From Neptuniibacter marinus (GTDB taxonomy: Bacteria; Pseudomonadota; Gammaproteobacteria; Pseudomonadales; Balneatricaceae), in NCBI RefSeq assembly GCF_001597725.1, contig NZ_LUTR01000013.1, positions 25,923-89,922 on the forward strand: a stretch of 64,000 nt of DNA, in the 5' to 3' direction. This document shows positions 42,154 to 50,885 of this stretch, piece after piece. The position numbers and the translations under genes were made by a program. The notes under the pieces are model-generated. The model was not told the DNA's origin and did not search any database. It saw nothing but the letters and a program-made list of their open reading frames with translations. Each line of letters starts with the position of its first letter. Position 1 is the first letter of the stretch.

Positions 42154-42996
42154 ATGGCCGACTCTAAATTATCATCTAATGGTTTATCCAATAAGTTGTC
42201 TGAGGGATATTTAACCGAGAATGATTGGGCTGGGTTAAAACGTTATACCGATGCTCGGATCGCTTTAGGTCGTGCCGGAACGAGCATCCCCACTCAAGCG
42301 ATGCTCTCCTTCCAGATGGATCATGGGAACGCGAGAGATGCGGTTCACCTTCCTTTAGATATAGATAAATTGTGTAGTGAATTGCAGGAGCAAGCGGTTA
42401 CGCCGATTTTACTTAAAAGTCGGGCGCAAGGGCGAACTGAGTATTTACAACGGCCTGATTTAGGGCGTCGGTTGAGCGTAGCTTCTGCGGCTACCTTAAC
42501 GTCTATCGCCGAGACTATTGAGCCATCGATGCAGGCTTGTATTACTATTGTTGATGGCTTGTCATCGTTTGCGATTCAGTCCCATGCCGCTAACTTTTTT
42601 AAGCAGATTAGTTTACGACTTAAAGAGGAGGGCATTACGCAAATGCCCCCTTGTCTTGTCGAGCAGGGACGGGTCGCTGTTGGTGATGAGATTGGCGACA
42701 TTCTCAATGCTCAGTTAATGATTTTGTTGGTAGGTGAACGACCTGGATTAAGCTCTCCCGATAGTCTCGGTGTTTACTTCACCTATAAGCCTAAACTAGG
42801 TTTTTCTGATGCCAATCGAAACTGTATTTCAAATATCCGGCCCGCTGGTATGTCTTATGAAGCAGCGGCTGATAAGCTTATCTGGCTCATTAAACAGTCT
42901 TTACAGCTTGATTATTCTGGGGTCGAGTTAAAAGATCAGTCTGATTCTATTGAATCTCTTGAAGAGCCAAAATTAGGTAATTTCTTACTCGATTAG
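42154..42996 (+). CDS. eutC: Ethanolamine ammonia-lyase small subunit
   Basis: A 280-residue subunit that helps bind cobalamin in the EutBC complex. Family motifs include DARIALGRAGTSIPTQAML, HGNARDAVHLPLD, YLQRPDLGRRLS, IVDGLSSFAIQSHA, LLVGERPGLSSPDSLGVYF and NCISNIRPAGMSY. ATG 42154 starts 1 bp after the eutB stop, with GGAGG upstream; a longer in-frame start (42103) inside eutB is unlikely. A terminator shared with the convergent FdhF-like gene follows. Confidence 0.94.
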   Translation: MADSKLSSNGLSNKLSEGYLTENDWAGLKRYTDARIALGRAGTSIPTQAMLSFQMDHGNARDAVHLPLDIDKLCSELQEQAVTPILLKSRAQGRTEYLQRPDLGRRLSVASAATLTSIAETIEPSMQACITIVDGLSSFAIQSHAANFFKQISLRLKEEGITQMPPCLVEQGRVAVGDEIGDILNAQLMILLVGERPGLSSPDSLGVYFTYKPKLGFSDANRNCISNIRPAGMSYEAAADKLIWLIKQSLQLDYSGVELKDQSDSIESLEEPKLGNFLLD

Positions 42997-43001
42997 AGAG
43001 G

Positions 43002-43026
43002 AAACCGGATTCAGAGAATCCGGTTT
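43002..43026. terminator. Bidirectional terminator between eutC and the FdhF-like gene
   Basis: AAACCGGATT and AATCCGGTTT form a perfect 10-bp stem with a 5-nt loop. It overlaps the stop codon of the minus-strand gene. Confidence 0.75.
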
Positions 43027-45323
43027 GTTTGATGACTAGAAAGCTCAACGGCGATGGCCTTAGATGTGGGGGTTCTACTGTCGACACCATAGCTATCTAA
43101 TGGCACTAATGGATTAGTTTCAGGGTAATAAGCTGCAATATTACCGGCAGGTATACTATAACCTACCAGTTTGAACCCTTTTATCTCTCGGGTACGACCG
43201 TCATCCCAAAGACTCTTAATATCGACTAGCTGCCCCTCTGTAAATCCAAGGCGTTGAATATCTGCTGGGTTGATAAACAGTACATCCCTTTCACCTTTAA
43301 TACCTCTATAGCGATCGTTCATTCCGTAAATAGTGGTGTTATATTGATCGTGGGATCGAAGGGTTTGTAAGACTAAGACTTTCTCATGTAAAAGTTTGGC
43401 TGACTTATCCGGTAAGATACTGTCCGGAAGAGGGTGGCTGTGAATAATCGCTTTGCCCCCTTGAGTTACCCAATTTCTGTCTCTTGCTGTGTTGCCTAAA
43501 TAGAACCCTCCGGGTTGTTCAATTTTGCTATTGAATTCGGAGAAACCGGGAATGGTTTGAGCGATTAATTCCCGTATAGCACTGTAGTCCTCAACTACCT
43601 TCAACCAATCAATAGGTTTGTTGCCTAACACGGCATTCGCTATACCTGCGATGATGGCCGGTTCTGAGCGCATCTCTGTCGAACTGGGTTCAAGTACGCC
43701 GGTTGAGGCGTGCACCATGCTAAAGGAGTCTTCAACGGTTATCTTTTGAGGGCCTTTTGCTTGTTGATCTATATCGGTTCGGCCAAGGCAGGGCAGAATA
43801 AGTGCATCTTTGCCGGTAATGAGATGCGAGCGATTTAGCTTAGTGCTGATCTGTACGGTTAAATCACATTGGCTTAGGGCGTGCTCTGTTACTGCCGTAT
43901 CAGGAGAGGCTGCAGCGAAGTTACCACCTAAGCCGATAAATACTTTACAGCCGCCTGACTGCATAGCCTCAATCGCTTCGACTGCGGAATGGCCGTGTTG
44001 GCGAGGCATAGGTATTTTAAATTGTGTTTCTAATGTGTCTAAAAACTGATCTGATGGGCGCTCGTTAATCCCCATGGTTCGATCGCCTTGTACATTACTA
44101 TGCCCTCGAACAGGACAGAGGCCCGCGCCAGGACGGCCAATATTGCCTCCTAATGCCATCCAGTTTATAAGCTCATGGAGTGTGGCAACTGAGTGATGAT
44201 GTTGCGTTAAACCCATAGCCCAAGTGCTAATGACCTTATCCGCTTCAATGTAGATGCTAGCAGCTTTATCAATTTCGTCTCGTGTAAGACCTGACTGATC
44301 AAGAATCTTTTCCCAAGGTGTCTCTTTAACCGTTTGTAAGTACTCATCCATTCCTTGGGTATGTTCATTAATAAAGGCCTGATCAAGGAGTGTGCCTAGC
44401 TTGCTTGCAGAACTTAATTTGAGGATTGATTTAGTCATGCCTCGAATCGCTGCCATATCACCCCCAATTTTGGGTGATAGGTAGAGGGAGTTCATCGTTG
44501 TGGCGTTATTGGTGAGCATCTCTACAGGGTTTTGCGGGTGTTGAAATTTTTCTAGTCCACGCTCTTTGAGTGGATTAAAAATCACAATTTTAGCACCACG
44601 TTTGATTGCACTACGCAATGTATCCAGCATACGAGGATGATTAGTGCCGGGGTTTTGGCCAAAGACAAAAATTGTGTCGGCCTCTTCGAAATCTTCCAAG
44701 GTAACAGTGCCTTTACCTATGCCAATACTACTTGTAAGGGCAAAACCACTTGCCTCATGGCACATATTGGAACAATCAGGGAAGTTATTGGTACCAAAGC
44801 TTCGACCAAAAAGTTGGTATAGGTAAGCTGCTTCATTACTGGCACGTCCCGAGGTATAGAGCTCAAGCTGATCGGGGTGGTCAAGATGTTTGAGATGTTC
44901 AGCTATTAATCCATAAGCCTCATCCCAGCTAATGGGCTGATATTTATCACTCTCTTTGTTGTAACGCATTGGGTGCGTCAAACGCCCTTGATACTCAAGG
45001 TAGTAATTGCTCTGCTCCTTTAGCCAACTCAGTGTGTATTGGTTGAAAAAGTCAGCACCGACCTGTTTAGAGGTGGCTTCCCAGTTGACCGCCTTTGCAC
45101 CGTTTTCACAAAACTTTATTTTGTTGGGTGTTTTTTCTTCTCCCCATGCACAGCCGGGGCAATCAAAACCATCACTTTGATTGGTATTGAGTAGTGATTT
45201 AATGTTTTTAACTGCATTTTTGCTGCCTAACAAATGGCGTGTTGTGCTTTCTAATGCTCCCCACCCCCCAGCAGGGGCCTTATAAGCAGGCGATGTGGAA
45301 ATGTCAGTATTGTTATCGCTCAT
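43011..45323 (-). CDS. FdhF/YdeP-type molybdopterin oxidoreductase
   Basis: A 770-residue molybdopterin enzyme of the FdhF/YdeP family, related to formate dehydrogenase alpha subunits. The N-terminal part has FDCPGCAWGE near 54-63 in place of the classical four-Cys [4Fe-4S] motif, as in YdeP. Later parts match the molybdopterin-binding domains (LELYTSGRASNEAAYLYQLF, DTIFVFGQNPGTNHPRML, GAGLCPVRGHSNVQGDRTMG) and the C-terminal dinucleotide-binding domain (HDQYNTTIYGMNDRYRGIKG). With FdhD encoded next, it may oxidise the formate made by PurU, though YdeP-type substrates are not well established. It is 17 bp from fdhD. Confidence 0.82.
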   Translation of the reverse strand: MSDNNTDISTSPAYKAPAGGWGALESTTRHLLGSKNAVKNIKSLLNTNQSDGFDCPGCAWGEEKTPNKIKFCENGAKAVNWEATSKQVGADFFNQYTLSWLKEQSNYYLEYQGRLTHPMRYNKESDKYQPISWDEAYGLIAEHLKHLDHPDQLELYTSGRASNEAAYLYQLFGRSFGTNNFPDCSNMCHEASGFALTSSIGIGKGTVTLEDFEEADTIFVFGQNPGTNHPRMLDTLRSAIKRGAKIVIFNPLKERGLEKFQHPQNPVEMLTNNATTMNSLYLSPKIGGDMAAIRGMTKSILKLSSASKLGTLLDQAFINEHTQGMDEYLQTVKETPWEKILDQSGLTRDEIDKAASIYIEADKVISTWAMGLTQHHHSVATLHELINWMALGGNIGRPGAGLCPVRGHSNVQGDRTMGINERPSDQFLDTLETQFKIPMPRQHGHSAVEAIEAMQSGGCKVFIGLGGNFAAASPDTAVTEHALSQCDLTVQISTKLNRSHLITGKDALILPCLGRTDIDQQAKGPQKITVEDSFSMVHASTGVLEPSSTEMRSEPAIIAGIANAVLGNKPIDWLKVVEDYSAIRELIAQTIPGFSEFNSKIEQPGGFYLGNTARDRNWVTQGGKAIIHSHPLPDSILPDKSAKLLHEKVLVLQTLRSHDQYNTTIYGMNDRYRGIKGERDVLFINPADIQRLGFTEGQLVDIKSLWDDGRTREIKGFKLVGYSIPAGNIAAYYPETNPLVPLDSYGVDSRTPTSKAIAVELSSHQTNRIL

Positions 45324-45340
45324 GAATGGAATCCTTTAGC

Positions 45341-46147
45341 TTATAGAATAGGTGGCTGGGAAAAGGTTTTTAATTCGCCCTTACGGGTGATTTGAATAAG
45401 ATTGAGGTTGTAGTGGTGCGCCATTTGAGTCGCTAAATGGCTCGGGCTGGATATATGGATCAGTGTAGATAGCTTTGCTTTAACCGCTTTTTGAATAAGT
45501 TCTACACTGCAGCGGCTGCTCATTAGAATACTGAAGCCATTTAGTTGGATGTTGTTTTTTAGTGCGAAACCAATGGTCTTGTCCAGCGCGTTATGCCTAC
45601 CAATATCTTCATGACATGTTACAACTTCACCTTCTGGGGAGAGCAACAATGCTGCATGTACCCCTTTTAATTTCTGTAGACTAAACAGCGTATTAGGAAG
45701 GTGAAGTAGCTGCTTTTTTGGTGGTAAAGCAGAATGCGGAAGGCTGTTTAGATCAGGGATCGCTACGTCGAGAGCTGCTGTTCCGCAAATACCACAGCCG
45801 GTTAATCCTTGTCTAAAACTATGCTGTTTTTTATAGCGTATCGACTGTCTTGGACTAATTTTAATAGCTATGTTGTAGGCGGGCAGCTGAAACCCCTCTC
45901 CTTGTTGCAGAGCGACGTTATGCTGGTAAATATCGAGATCTCGAAGATCCGAATAATGATCAATAATACCTTCACTAAATGCAAAGCCGATTGCGAAATA
46001 CTCAAGGTCGATGGGAGTCAACATCATTACCGCGTGAGAAATATCATTGACTGATATGGCGACGGGGATCTCCTGCGCCAGATCGCTTGCAGTATCGGGG
46101 TGTTCAATGTTGAGTATGTTTGCGGAGTTATGTGGGCTAGATTCCAT
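45341..46147 (-). CDS. fdhD: Formate dehydrogenase accessory sulfurtransferase
   Basis: A 268-residue FdhD protein that transfers sulfur to the molybdenum cofactor of formate dehydrogenases. The reactive Cys pair is in GLTGCGICGTAAL (Cys118 and Cys121). Other conserved parts are FAIGFAFSEGII, HEDIGRHNALDKTIG and SSRCSVELIQKA. It precedes the FdhF-like gene in the same direction, so it is probably dedicated to it. Confidence 0.93.
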   Translation of the reverse strand: MESSPHNSANILNIEHPDTASDLAQEIPVAISVNDISHAVMMLTPIDLEYFAIGFAFSEGIIDHYSDLRDLDIYQHNVALQQGEGFQLPAYNIAIKISPRQSIRYKKQHSFRQGLTGCGICGTAALDVAIPDLNSLPHSALPPKKQLLHLPNTLFSLQKLKGVHAALLLSPEGEVVTCHEDIGRHNALDKTIGFALKNNIQLNGFSILMSSRCSVELIQKAVKAKLSTLIHISSPSHLATQMAHHYNLNLIQITRKGELKTFSQPPIL

Positions 46148-46378
46148 AAGCCAAAAATAGATTTGTCTGTTTCATATAATATATACATGAATCATAGCGA
46201 ATGGGGTAGTAATTTAACAGTGGTAAATATGTTTTCCCAATAAGAAATTAAAAAAATTATATCTACTTATGAGTGTAATTCCGACTGGGCTGAATTACTG
46301 TCGCTGATAAGAAGGCGGCTTTAGTGCTACAAGTCGCCCACCTTCTGTGGCTGAAGCTATCAAATTAAGCTTTTAACG

Positions 46379-47263
46379 TTATTGTTCTAAGCGTCGGACA
46401 TCTACAGATACGCTTAGTTGATGGCTATTGCCACCATCAAATATAACGCCTTTAAGTGGCGTGACATCAGAATAATCGCGTCCCCATGCCGTTGTAATAT
46501 GCTGCTCTTTTGGTATGTCGTCATTAGTTGGATCGAATTCGAACCATCCTTCGCCGGGGGAATAAATAGCAAACCATGCATGGGATGCGTCGGCACCAAC
46601 TAGTTTTTCTTGGCCAGGCGGAGGTAGCGTTTCAAGATAGCCACTAACGTAACGTGCGGGGTAGCCTAACGCCCGTAAACAGCCAATCGCTATATGTGCG
46701 AAATCTTGGCAAACACCACTTTTTCGTTGTAGCACTTCATCTAAAGGGGTGGCTACCGTTGTGGAGCTTGGATCGTATTTGAAGTCGTTAAATATTTTCG
46801 TAGTGAGCGCGCGAGCAGCAGATAAAAGAGGTATATCATCTTGGAAAAGTGCCTCAGCGTACGCTTTTAAGGCAGTGTTTGGGCGGATCATCGGTGAATC
46901 TAAGATATATTCTTTAGCTTGAATGGTATCGGGATCTTGGTTGTACATAAGCATTTCACGCGCCGCTTTACAGCTGATACCGAGTTCTAGTGCAAATGCG
47001 GCGCGTTCATTTTGGCTATTAATCTCAGTGGTGACATCGATGACGAGCTTCGTATGGGGCTTTTGCAACGAGAAGTAAACATAGTGATTGCCAAAGTAAT
47101 CACTATGTTGTGCCATGTAATTGGGTTTAGGTGTAATAACTACATTACTCGGTGCGCAGTTTTGCTCCAATGTATCCCGTGGTAGTAGATGGGCTTGGTT
47201 GTAACACAGAGACACAGGGCTATGATATTTATACTCGGTAATATGTCTGATTTTATAGATCAT
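46379..47263 (-). CDS. Transglutaminase-like cysteine protease of the ATP-grasp/alpha-E system
   Basis: A 294-residue protein with a transglutaminase N-terminal domain (1-85) and core. The triad is Cys185 (SGVCQDFAH), His228 (DASHAWFA) and Asp244 (FEFDPTND). It probably cleaves or modifies a peptide made by the neighbouring ATP-grasp enzymes; this is the conserved association (COG1305 with COG2307/COG2308), but the product is not known. It overlaps the upstream gene by 4 bases, so the two are coupled. The gap 46148-46378 beyond it shows no gene. Confidence 0.85.
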   Translation of the reverse strand: MIYKIRHITEYKYHSPVSLCYNQAHLLPRDTLEQNCAPSNVVITPKPNYMAQHSDYFGNHYVYFSLQKPHTKLVIDVTTEINSQNERAAFALELGISCKAAREMLMYNQDPDTIQAKEYILDSPMIRPNTALKAYAEALFQDDIPLLSAARALTTKIFNDFKYDPSSTTVATPLDEVLQRKSGVCQDFAHIAIGCLRALGYPARYVSGYLETLPPPGQEKLVGADASHAWFAIYSPGEGWFEFDPTNDDIPKEQHITTAWGRDYSDVTPLKGVIFDGGNSHQLSVSVDVRRLEQ

Positions 47264-49818
47264 ATGGAGATAATCTCTTGTGTTTCTGCTAATTGTTGAG
47301 GCCCTGCACTGTGGTCAAAGTACTGTTCGCTAAGAAGGGTAGAAAACTCTTCTACTTGCGCACGTACTTCATTTAATAGGTTATCTAGTGCGATCCGTTT
47401 TTTACTTTGTGAGTCCACTTTGGCTAGGTTATCTAAATCAGCCAGTTGGATGCCATTAAGTGATTTAATAATCGCTTTCTGGGCAGGATTTAAGCCTGGT
47501 TTTTGCGGTGAAACCGCTTGAGGGAGTTCCTCAAAGTGAGCCTGTAGGCGCTTAATTTGAAAAAATACTGAACGTGGATTGGTTTCATCTAGCATTAATA
47601 ACTCTAATCCGTGCGCTATATCATTATAGGTTCTATAGCGGCGTCTAAAGGTGATTAATGCTTCGACACTAAGCAATACTGCTTCAAGCATTTGGGGTTG
47701 ATCAGTCTGTGCTAATTCAGGTGTTAGTAACGATTGGATTAAGCGTGATGTTTGCAGTGAGCGTTCGACACGTCGCCCGATCTCTTGAAATTTCCAGCCT
47801 ATCCCTCTAAGCATACTTTCATGGCTGAGCCCTGATAAGGCGAGGAGCGTTGTTACTAATGGGTCGAGCGTTTCTTCAGGTGCTGAGGGCATGCCACCTA
47901 CATAAGCACGTTCTAAATCATACAGATTATCACGTAGATCGTTGACGATGCGGTGCGTATCCGCCGAAAGCATTTCTTTGACTTCTTCAGAACAGGTCAA
48001 GACAGAGAGTAAACATGATTTGATGCTGTCGGGACGCTGTGTATCTAAGATGAGGTTAATTAATTCCTGATCTTGGTTAAGGAGTGCGGGGCTTCCTGTA
48101 AAGCCAGGTAAACAGTTTGTTTGTTTTGATAGTGCCTGCAATAGGAGCTTTTTACTAGCTTCTGGTAAGGGGTCTATACTGTTTAACTGCATAAACACGG
48201 TGCGAATCAACCGTATGGTTGATTCTGCCCGTTCTGCATATCGACCTAACCAGAATAAATTTTCAACGACACGGCTGGGTAGATTGGATTCTTGTGCAAT
48301 ACTTCGGTCTTCGACCAGTGATAATTGTTTTTCCGGTTCAGAGGCTAATATCCAAGTATCTTTGCTTTGTGAACCTACCTGATTTGATACAAAACTATCC
48401 TGCCCTGAAAGCCCGACACGGGTGAGTCCACCAGACATAACCGCATAGGTGCTTTCAGTTGCAACGGTAAATGTGCGGAAGATTGACGGGCGTGTTTTTA
48501 GTTGTTGCTCTTGCCAAGCGGGAATATAAGAAGGTGAGATATAACTTTGGGCAACAAAGTTATAGGGGGCTTTCTCAATACGCGCGAGCACGTTTTTTTT
48601 GTCGGACTCAGATAGAGTATGGCCGTGTATACTGGGGCTTTTCGCTTGGCGCATGGCAGGCTTGATGATAAGAGAATCAATATTGTCTTTGATATACAGC
48701 ATATCCTGTGGGTCGCCGCACCACCAGGTGTCCACTGATGGTAGTTTTAGATTATGCCCGAAAAAGTGTTGGCTGATAGCCGGCAGAAATTTTAGCAGCG
48801 CAGGGGTTTCTAAAATACCTGATCCCAGTGGATTACTAACGACTACATTCCCAGCTCGAACAACCTCGACAAGGCCAGGAATACCTAAATATGAATCTGA
48901 TTTAAGCTCGACCGGATCACAGTAAATATCGTCTACACGGCGTAGAATAACATCGACTTTACGAAGGCCATTGAGCGATTTTAGCCAGACATGACCATCT
49001 CTAACAGTTAAGTCGCTGCCTTGAACAAGGGGATAGCCTAAGTAGTTTGATAAATGGGTATGCTCGAAATAGGTTTCACTATAAGCACCGGGACTCAGAA
49101 TTACAATTTGTGGGTCATCGCCGGGGGTGGGTGAAAGTGAACTTAACGTTGCGCGAAGTGATTGAAAAAAGAGCGCTAAACGATGTACTTGACTGTCGCG
49201 AAAAAGGCTCGGTATCACACGTGAAAGAACAGTTCTGTTTTCTAGCGCATAACCTGCACCACTAGGAGCTTGGGTACGATCACCAATGATGATCATATTG
49301 CCATCAGGCCCGCGAGTCATATCGGTAGCGTGCAGTATTAAACTGTGCTCCCCAGGCATTGTAATACCTTTACATTGACGCAGAAAACCTGGATGGCTAT
49401 AGATAATCTCTGGAGGAATAATCCCTTGTCTGATGAGTTCCTGAGGGCCATAAATATCTTTTAGAACTAAATTGAGGAGTTCTGCTCGCTCTATTAAACC
49501 TTGTTCAATTAGGCTCCATTCATCACTAGAGATTAACATAGGAATAGGATCAAGTTCCCATGTGTTCTTACCTAAAGGATCACTAATGAGATTATAGGTT
49601 GCACCGTCATCACGCAGAATACGTGATGCTTTTTGATAACGGTCTTGTAAACCTGAAGAGCCAAGTGCATTGATACTATCAAGTAGATATTCCCAGTGCG
49701 CACGAGGCAGGCCTAACTTATCATAAGCTTCGTTGTAATGCCCATCAGGCGAAAAAGACCAATGGAAATTTTGGTCTTGATTGCCCTGAGTTTGCGTTTG
49801 CGTCTGCTTGCTTTGCAC
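47260..49818 (-). CDS. Fusion of circularly permuted ATP-grasp and alpha-E domains
   Basis: An 852-residue fusion. About 25-480 is a circularly permuted ATP-grasp domain (GDRTQAPSGAGYALENRTVL, SPGAYSETYFEHTHLSNYLG, VDVILRRVDDIYCDPVEL, VVSNPLGSGILETPALL), and from about 510 follows an alpha-E domain, all helical (VVENLFWLGRYAERAESTIR). Its two halves are paralogues of the separate proteins at 50886-52334 and 49879-50883. The ATP-grasp should form an amide or peptide bond; the substrate is unknown. It lies just upstream of the transglutaminase gene. Confidence 0.87.
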   Translation of the reverse strand: MQSKQTQTQTQGNQDQNFHWSFSPDGHYNEAYDKLGLPRAHWEYLLDSINALGSSGLQDRYQKASRILRDDGATYNLISDPLGKNTWELDPIPMLISSDEWSLIEQGLIERAELLNLVLKDIYGPQELIRQGIIPPEIIYSHPGFLRQCKGITMPGEHSLILHATDMTRGPDGNMIIIGDRTQAPSGAGYALENRTVLSRVIPSLFRDSQVHRLALFFQSLRATLSSLSPTPGDDPQIVILSPGAYSETYFEHTHLSNYLGYPLVQGSDLTVRDGHVWLKSLNGLRKVDVILRRVDDIYCDPVELKSDSYLGIPGLVEVVRAGNVVVSNPLGSGILETPALLKFLPAISQHFFGHNLKLPSVDTWWCGDPQDMLYIKDNIDSLIIKPAMRQAKSPSIHGHTLSESDKKNVLARIEKAPYNFVAQSYISPSYIPAWQEQQLKTRPSIFRTFTVATESTYAVMSGGLTRVGLSGQDSFVSNQVGSQSKDTWILASEPEKQLSLVEDRSIAQESNLPSRVVENLFWLGRYAERAESTIRLIRTVFMQLNSIDPLPEASKKLLLQALSKQTNCLPGFTGSPALLNQDQELINLILDTQRPDSIKSCLLSVLTCSEEVKEMLSADTHRIVNDLRDNLYDLERAYVGGMPSAPEETLDPLVTTLLALSGLSHESMLRGIGWKFQEIGRRVERSLQTSRLIQSLLTPELAQTDQPQMLEAVLLSVEALITFRRRYRTYNDIAHGLELLMLDETNPRSVFFQIKRLQAHFEELPQAVSPQKPGLNPAQKAIIKSLNGIQLADLDNLAKVDSQSKKRIALDNLLNEVRAQVEEFSTLLSEQYFDHSAGPQQLAETQEIISI

Positions 49819-49878
49819 TGGTTTGCTCTTTAATTAACAAATTCGGGCTCATTATAGCTGTTCTTCAATGATAAAGGG

Positions 49879-50883
49879 CTATGCCTGACGAGCAAACTGG
49901 TATTCTTTTTGAGTTACCTTTTTTAATGGAAGGTTTTCTTCTTGATGATCGCCCATGTTAAAGGCAAACCAATTAGTCATTAATGCATTGTTTAAATCAG
50001 AAATATTAATCTGTAATTGATTTAGGTAGTCACGAAACTTCTCATCCAGAGGGTTTCCATTGGCAAGAGAGTAATGGAGTTTTTTCAATGTTTTTATCTC
50101 TTGTAGAATCGGTTTTGAGCGGGGTAACTTTTTAGCCGCAGACTCTAACTCATTAATACAAAAATGGATGGTTCTTGGAAAGTACTCATCTTCTAATAAA
50201 AAGCGCGCTACTTTCTTAGATACAATGGCTGTACGAACACTTCTTCGATAGTTCATATAGCCACTGAGTGAGCGCAAGACATTTCCCCAAACGACTTGGC
50301 TAAGATTAATGCGGGTTCCTTCATTAGGCTGGAGCATAATTGATACGCCCGCATCGAGAATACGGGTTGTCATATCTGCTCTTTCAAGGTTACGACCGAG
50401 GGTCATAAATTGCCAAGAGGCATCGCGGCTCATCGCTCCTTCGAAAAGGCCATTAATCTCTTGGCACCTTTGAATAATGCTGTTTAGAAATTTATGGCGA
50501 TCCGTACGGTTGATTCCTTGGCGGATATGGTTACGTGCATATAGATCTAATTCATTGATGAGCTCCCATGTGTCTTGTGGAAGTACATCACGGGTTGTGC
50601 GGATATTTTCTTTCGCTTGCTTCAATGACGATAGCATAGAGCTTGGGTTGGTATCGTCAGCTAATAAGAACTTAACAACGTTATGCTCTGTCTGCACTTT
50701 ATAGCGATCAGAGAAAGTATCAATACAGCTATTGATTTTTATCAGGTTAAACCAGCTAATATTGGTGTCACGAGGAAGGTCAAATAAAAGGTTATCATAA
50801 ACCCCAACGAGTCGAGCTGTATTTTCTACACGCTCTAGGTAGCGCGCACTCCAATAAATTCTTTCAGCAACACGAGATAGCAT
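49879..50883 (-). CDS. Alpha-E domain protein
   Basis: A 334-residue, mainly helical protein of the alpha-E family (COG2307). It begins MLSRVAERIYWSARYLERVE, equivalent to the C-terminal half of the fusion next to it; other parts are SRDASWQFMTLGRNLERADM and RSVRTAIVSKKVARFLLEDE. The biochemical role is unknown; it nearly always pairs with the ATP-grasp protein, encoded 2 bp upstream. The pair is probably cotranscribed with the fusion gene. Confidence 0.87.
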   Translation of the reverse strand: MLSRVAERIYWSARYLERVENTARLVGVYDNLLFDLPRDTNISWFNLIKINSCIDTFSDRYKVQTEHNVVKFLLADDTNPSSMLSSLKQAKENIRTTRDVLPQDTWELINELDLYARNHIRQGINRTDRHKFLNSIIQRCQEINGLFEGAMSRDASWQFMTLGRNLERADMTTRILDAGVSIMLQPNEGTRINLSQVVWGNVLRSLSGYMNYRRSVRTAIVSKKVARFLLEDEYFPRTIHFCINELESAAKKLPRSKPILQEIKTLKKLHYSLANGNPLDEKFRDYLNQLQINISDLNNALMTNWFAFNMGDHQEENLPLKKVTQKEYQFARQA

Positions 50884-50885
50884 AA

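Noticed and set aside
38440..42996. Ethanolamine microcompartment locus
   Set aside because: Apart from the EutQ-like cupin and eutBC, no shell, reactivase or aldehyde dehydrogenase genes are found.
13077..46378. Mobile island carried by a transposon or prophage
   Set aside because: No transposase, integrase, insertion-sequence ends or attachment sites were recognised around the methylamine region.
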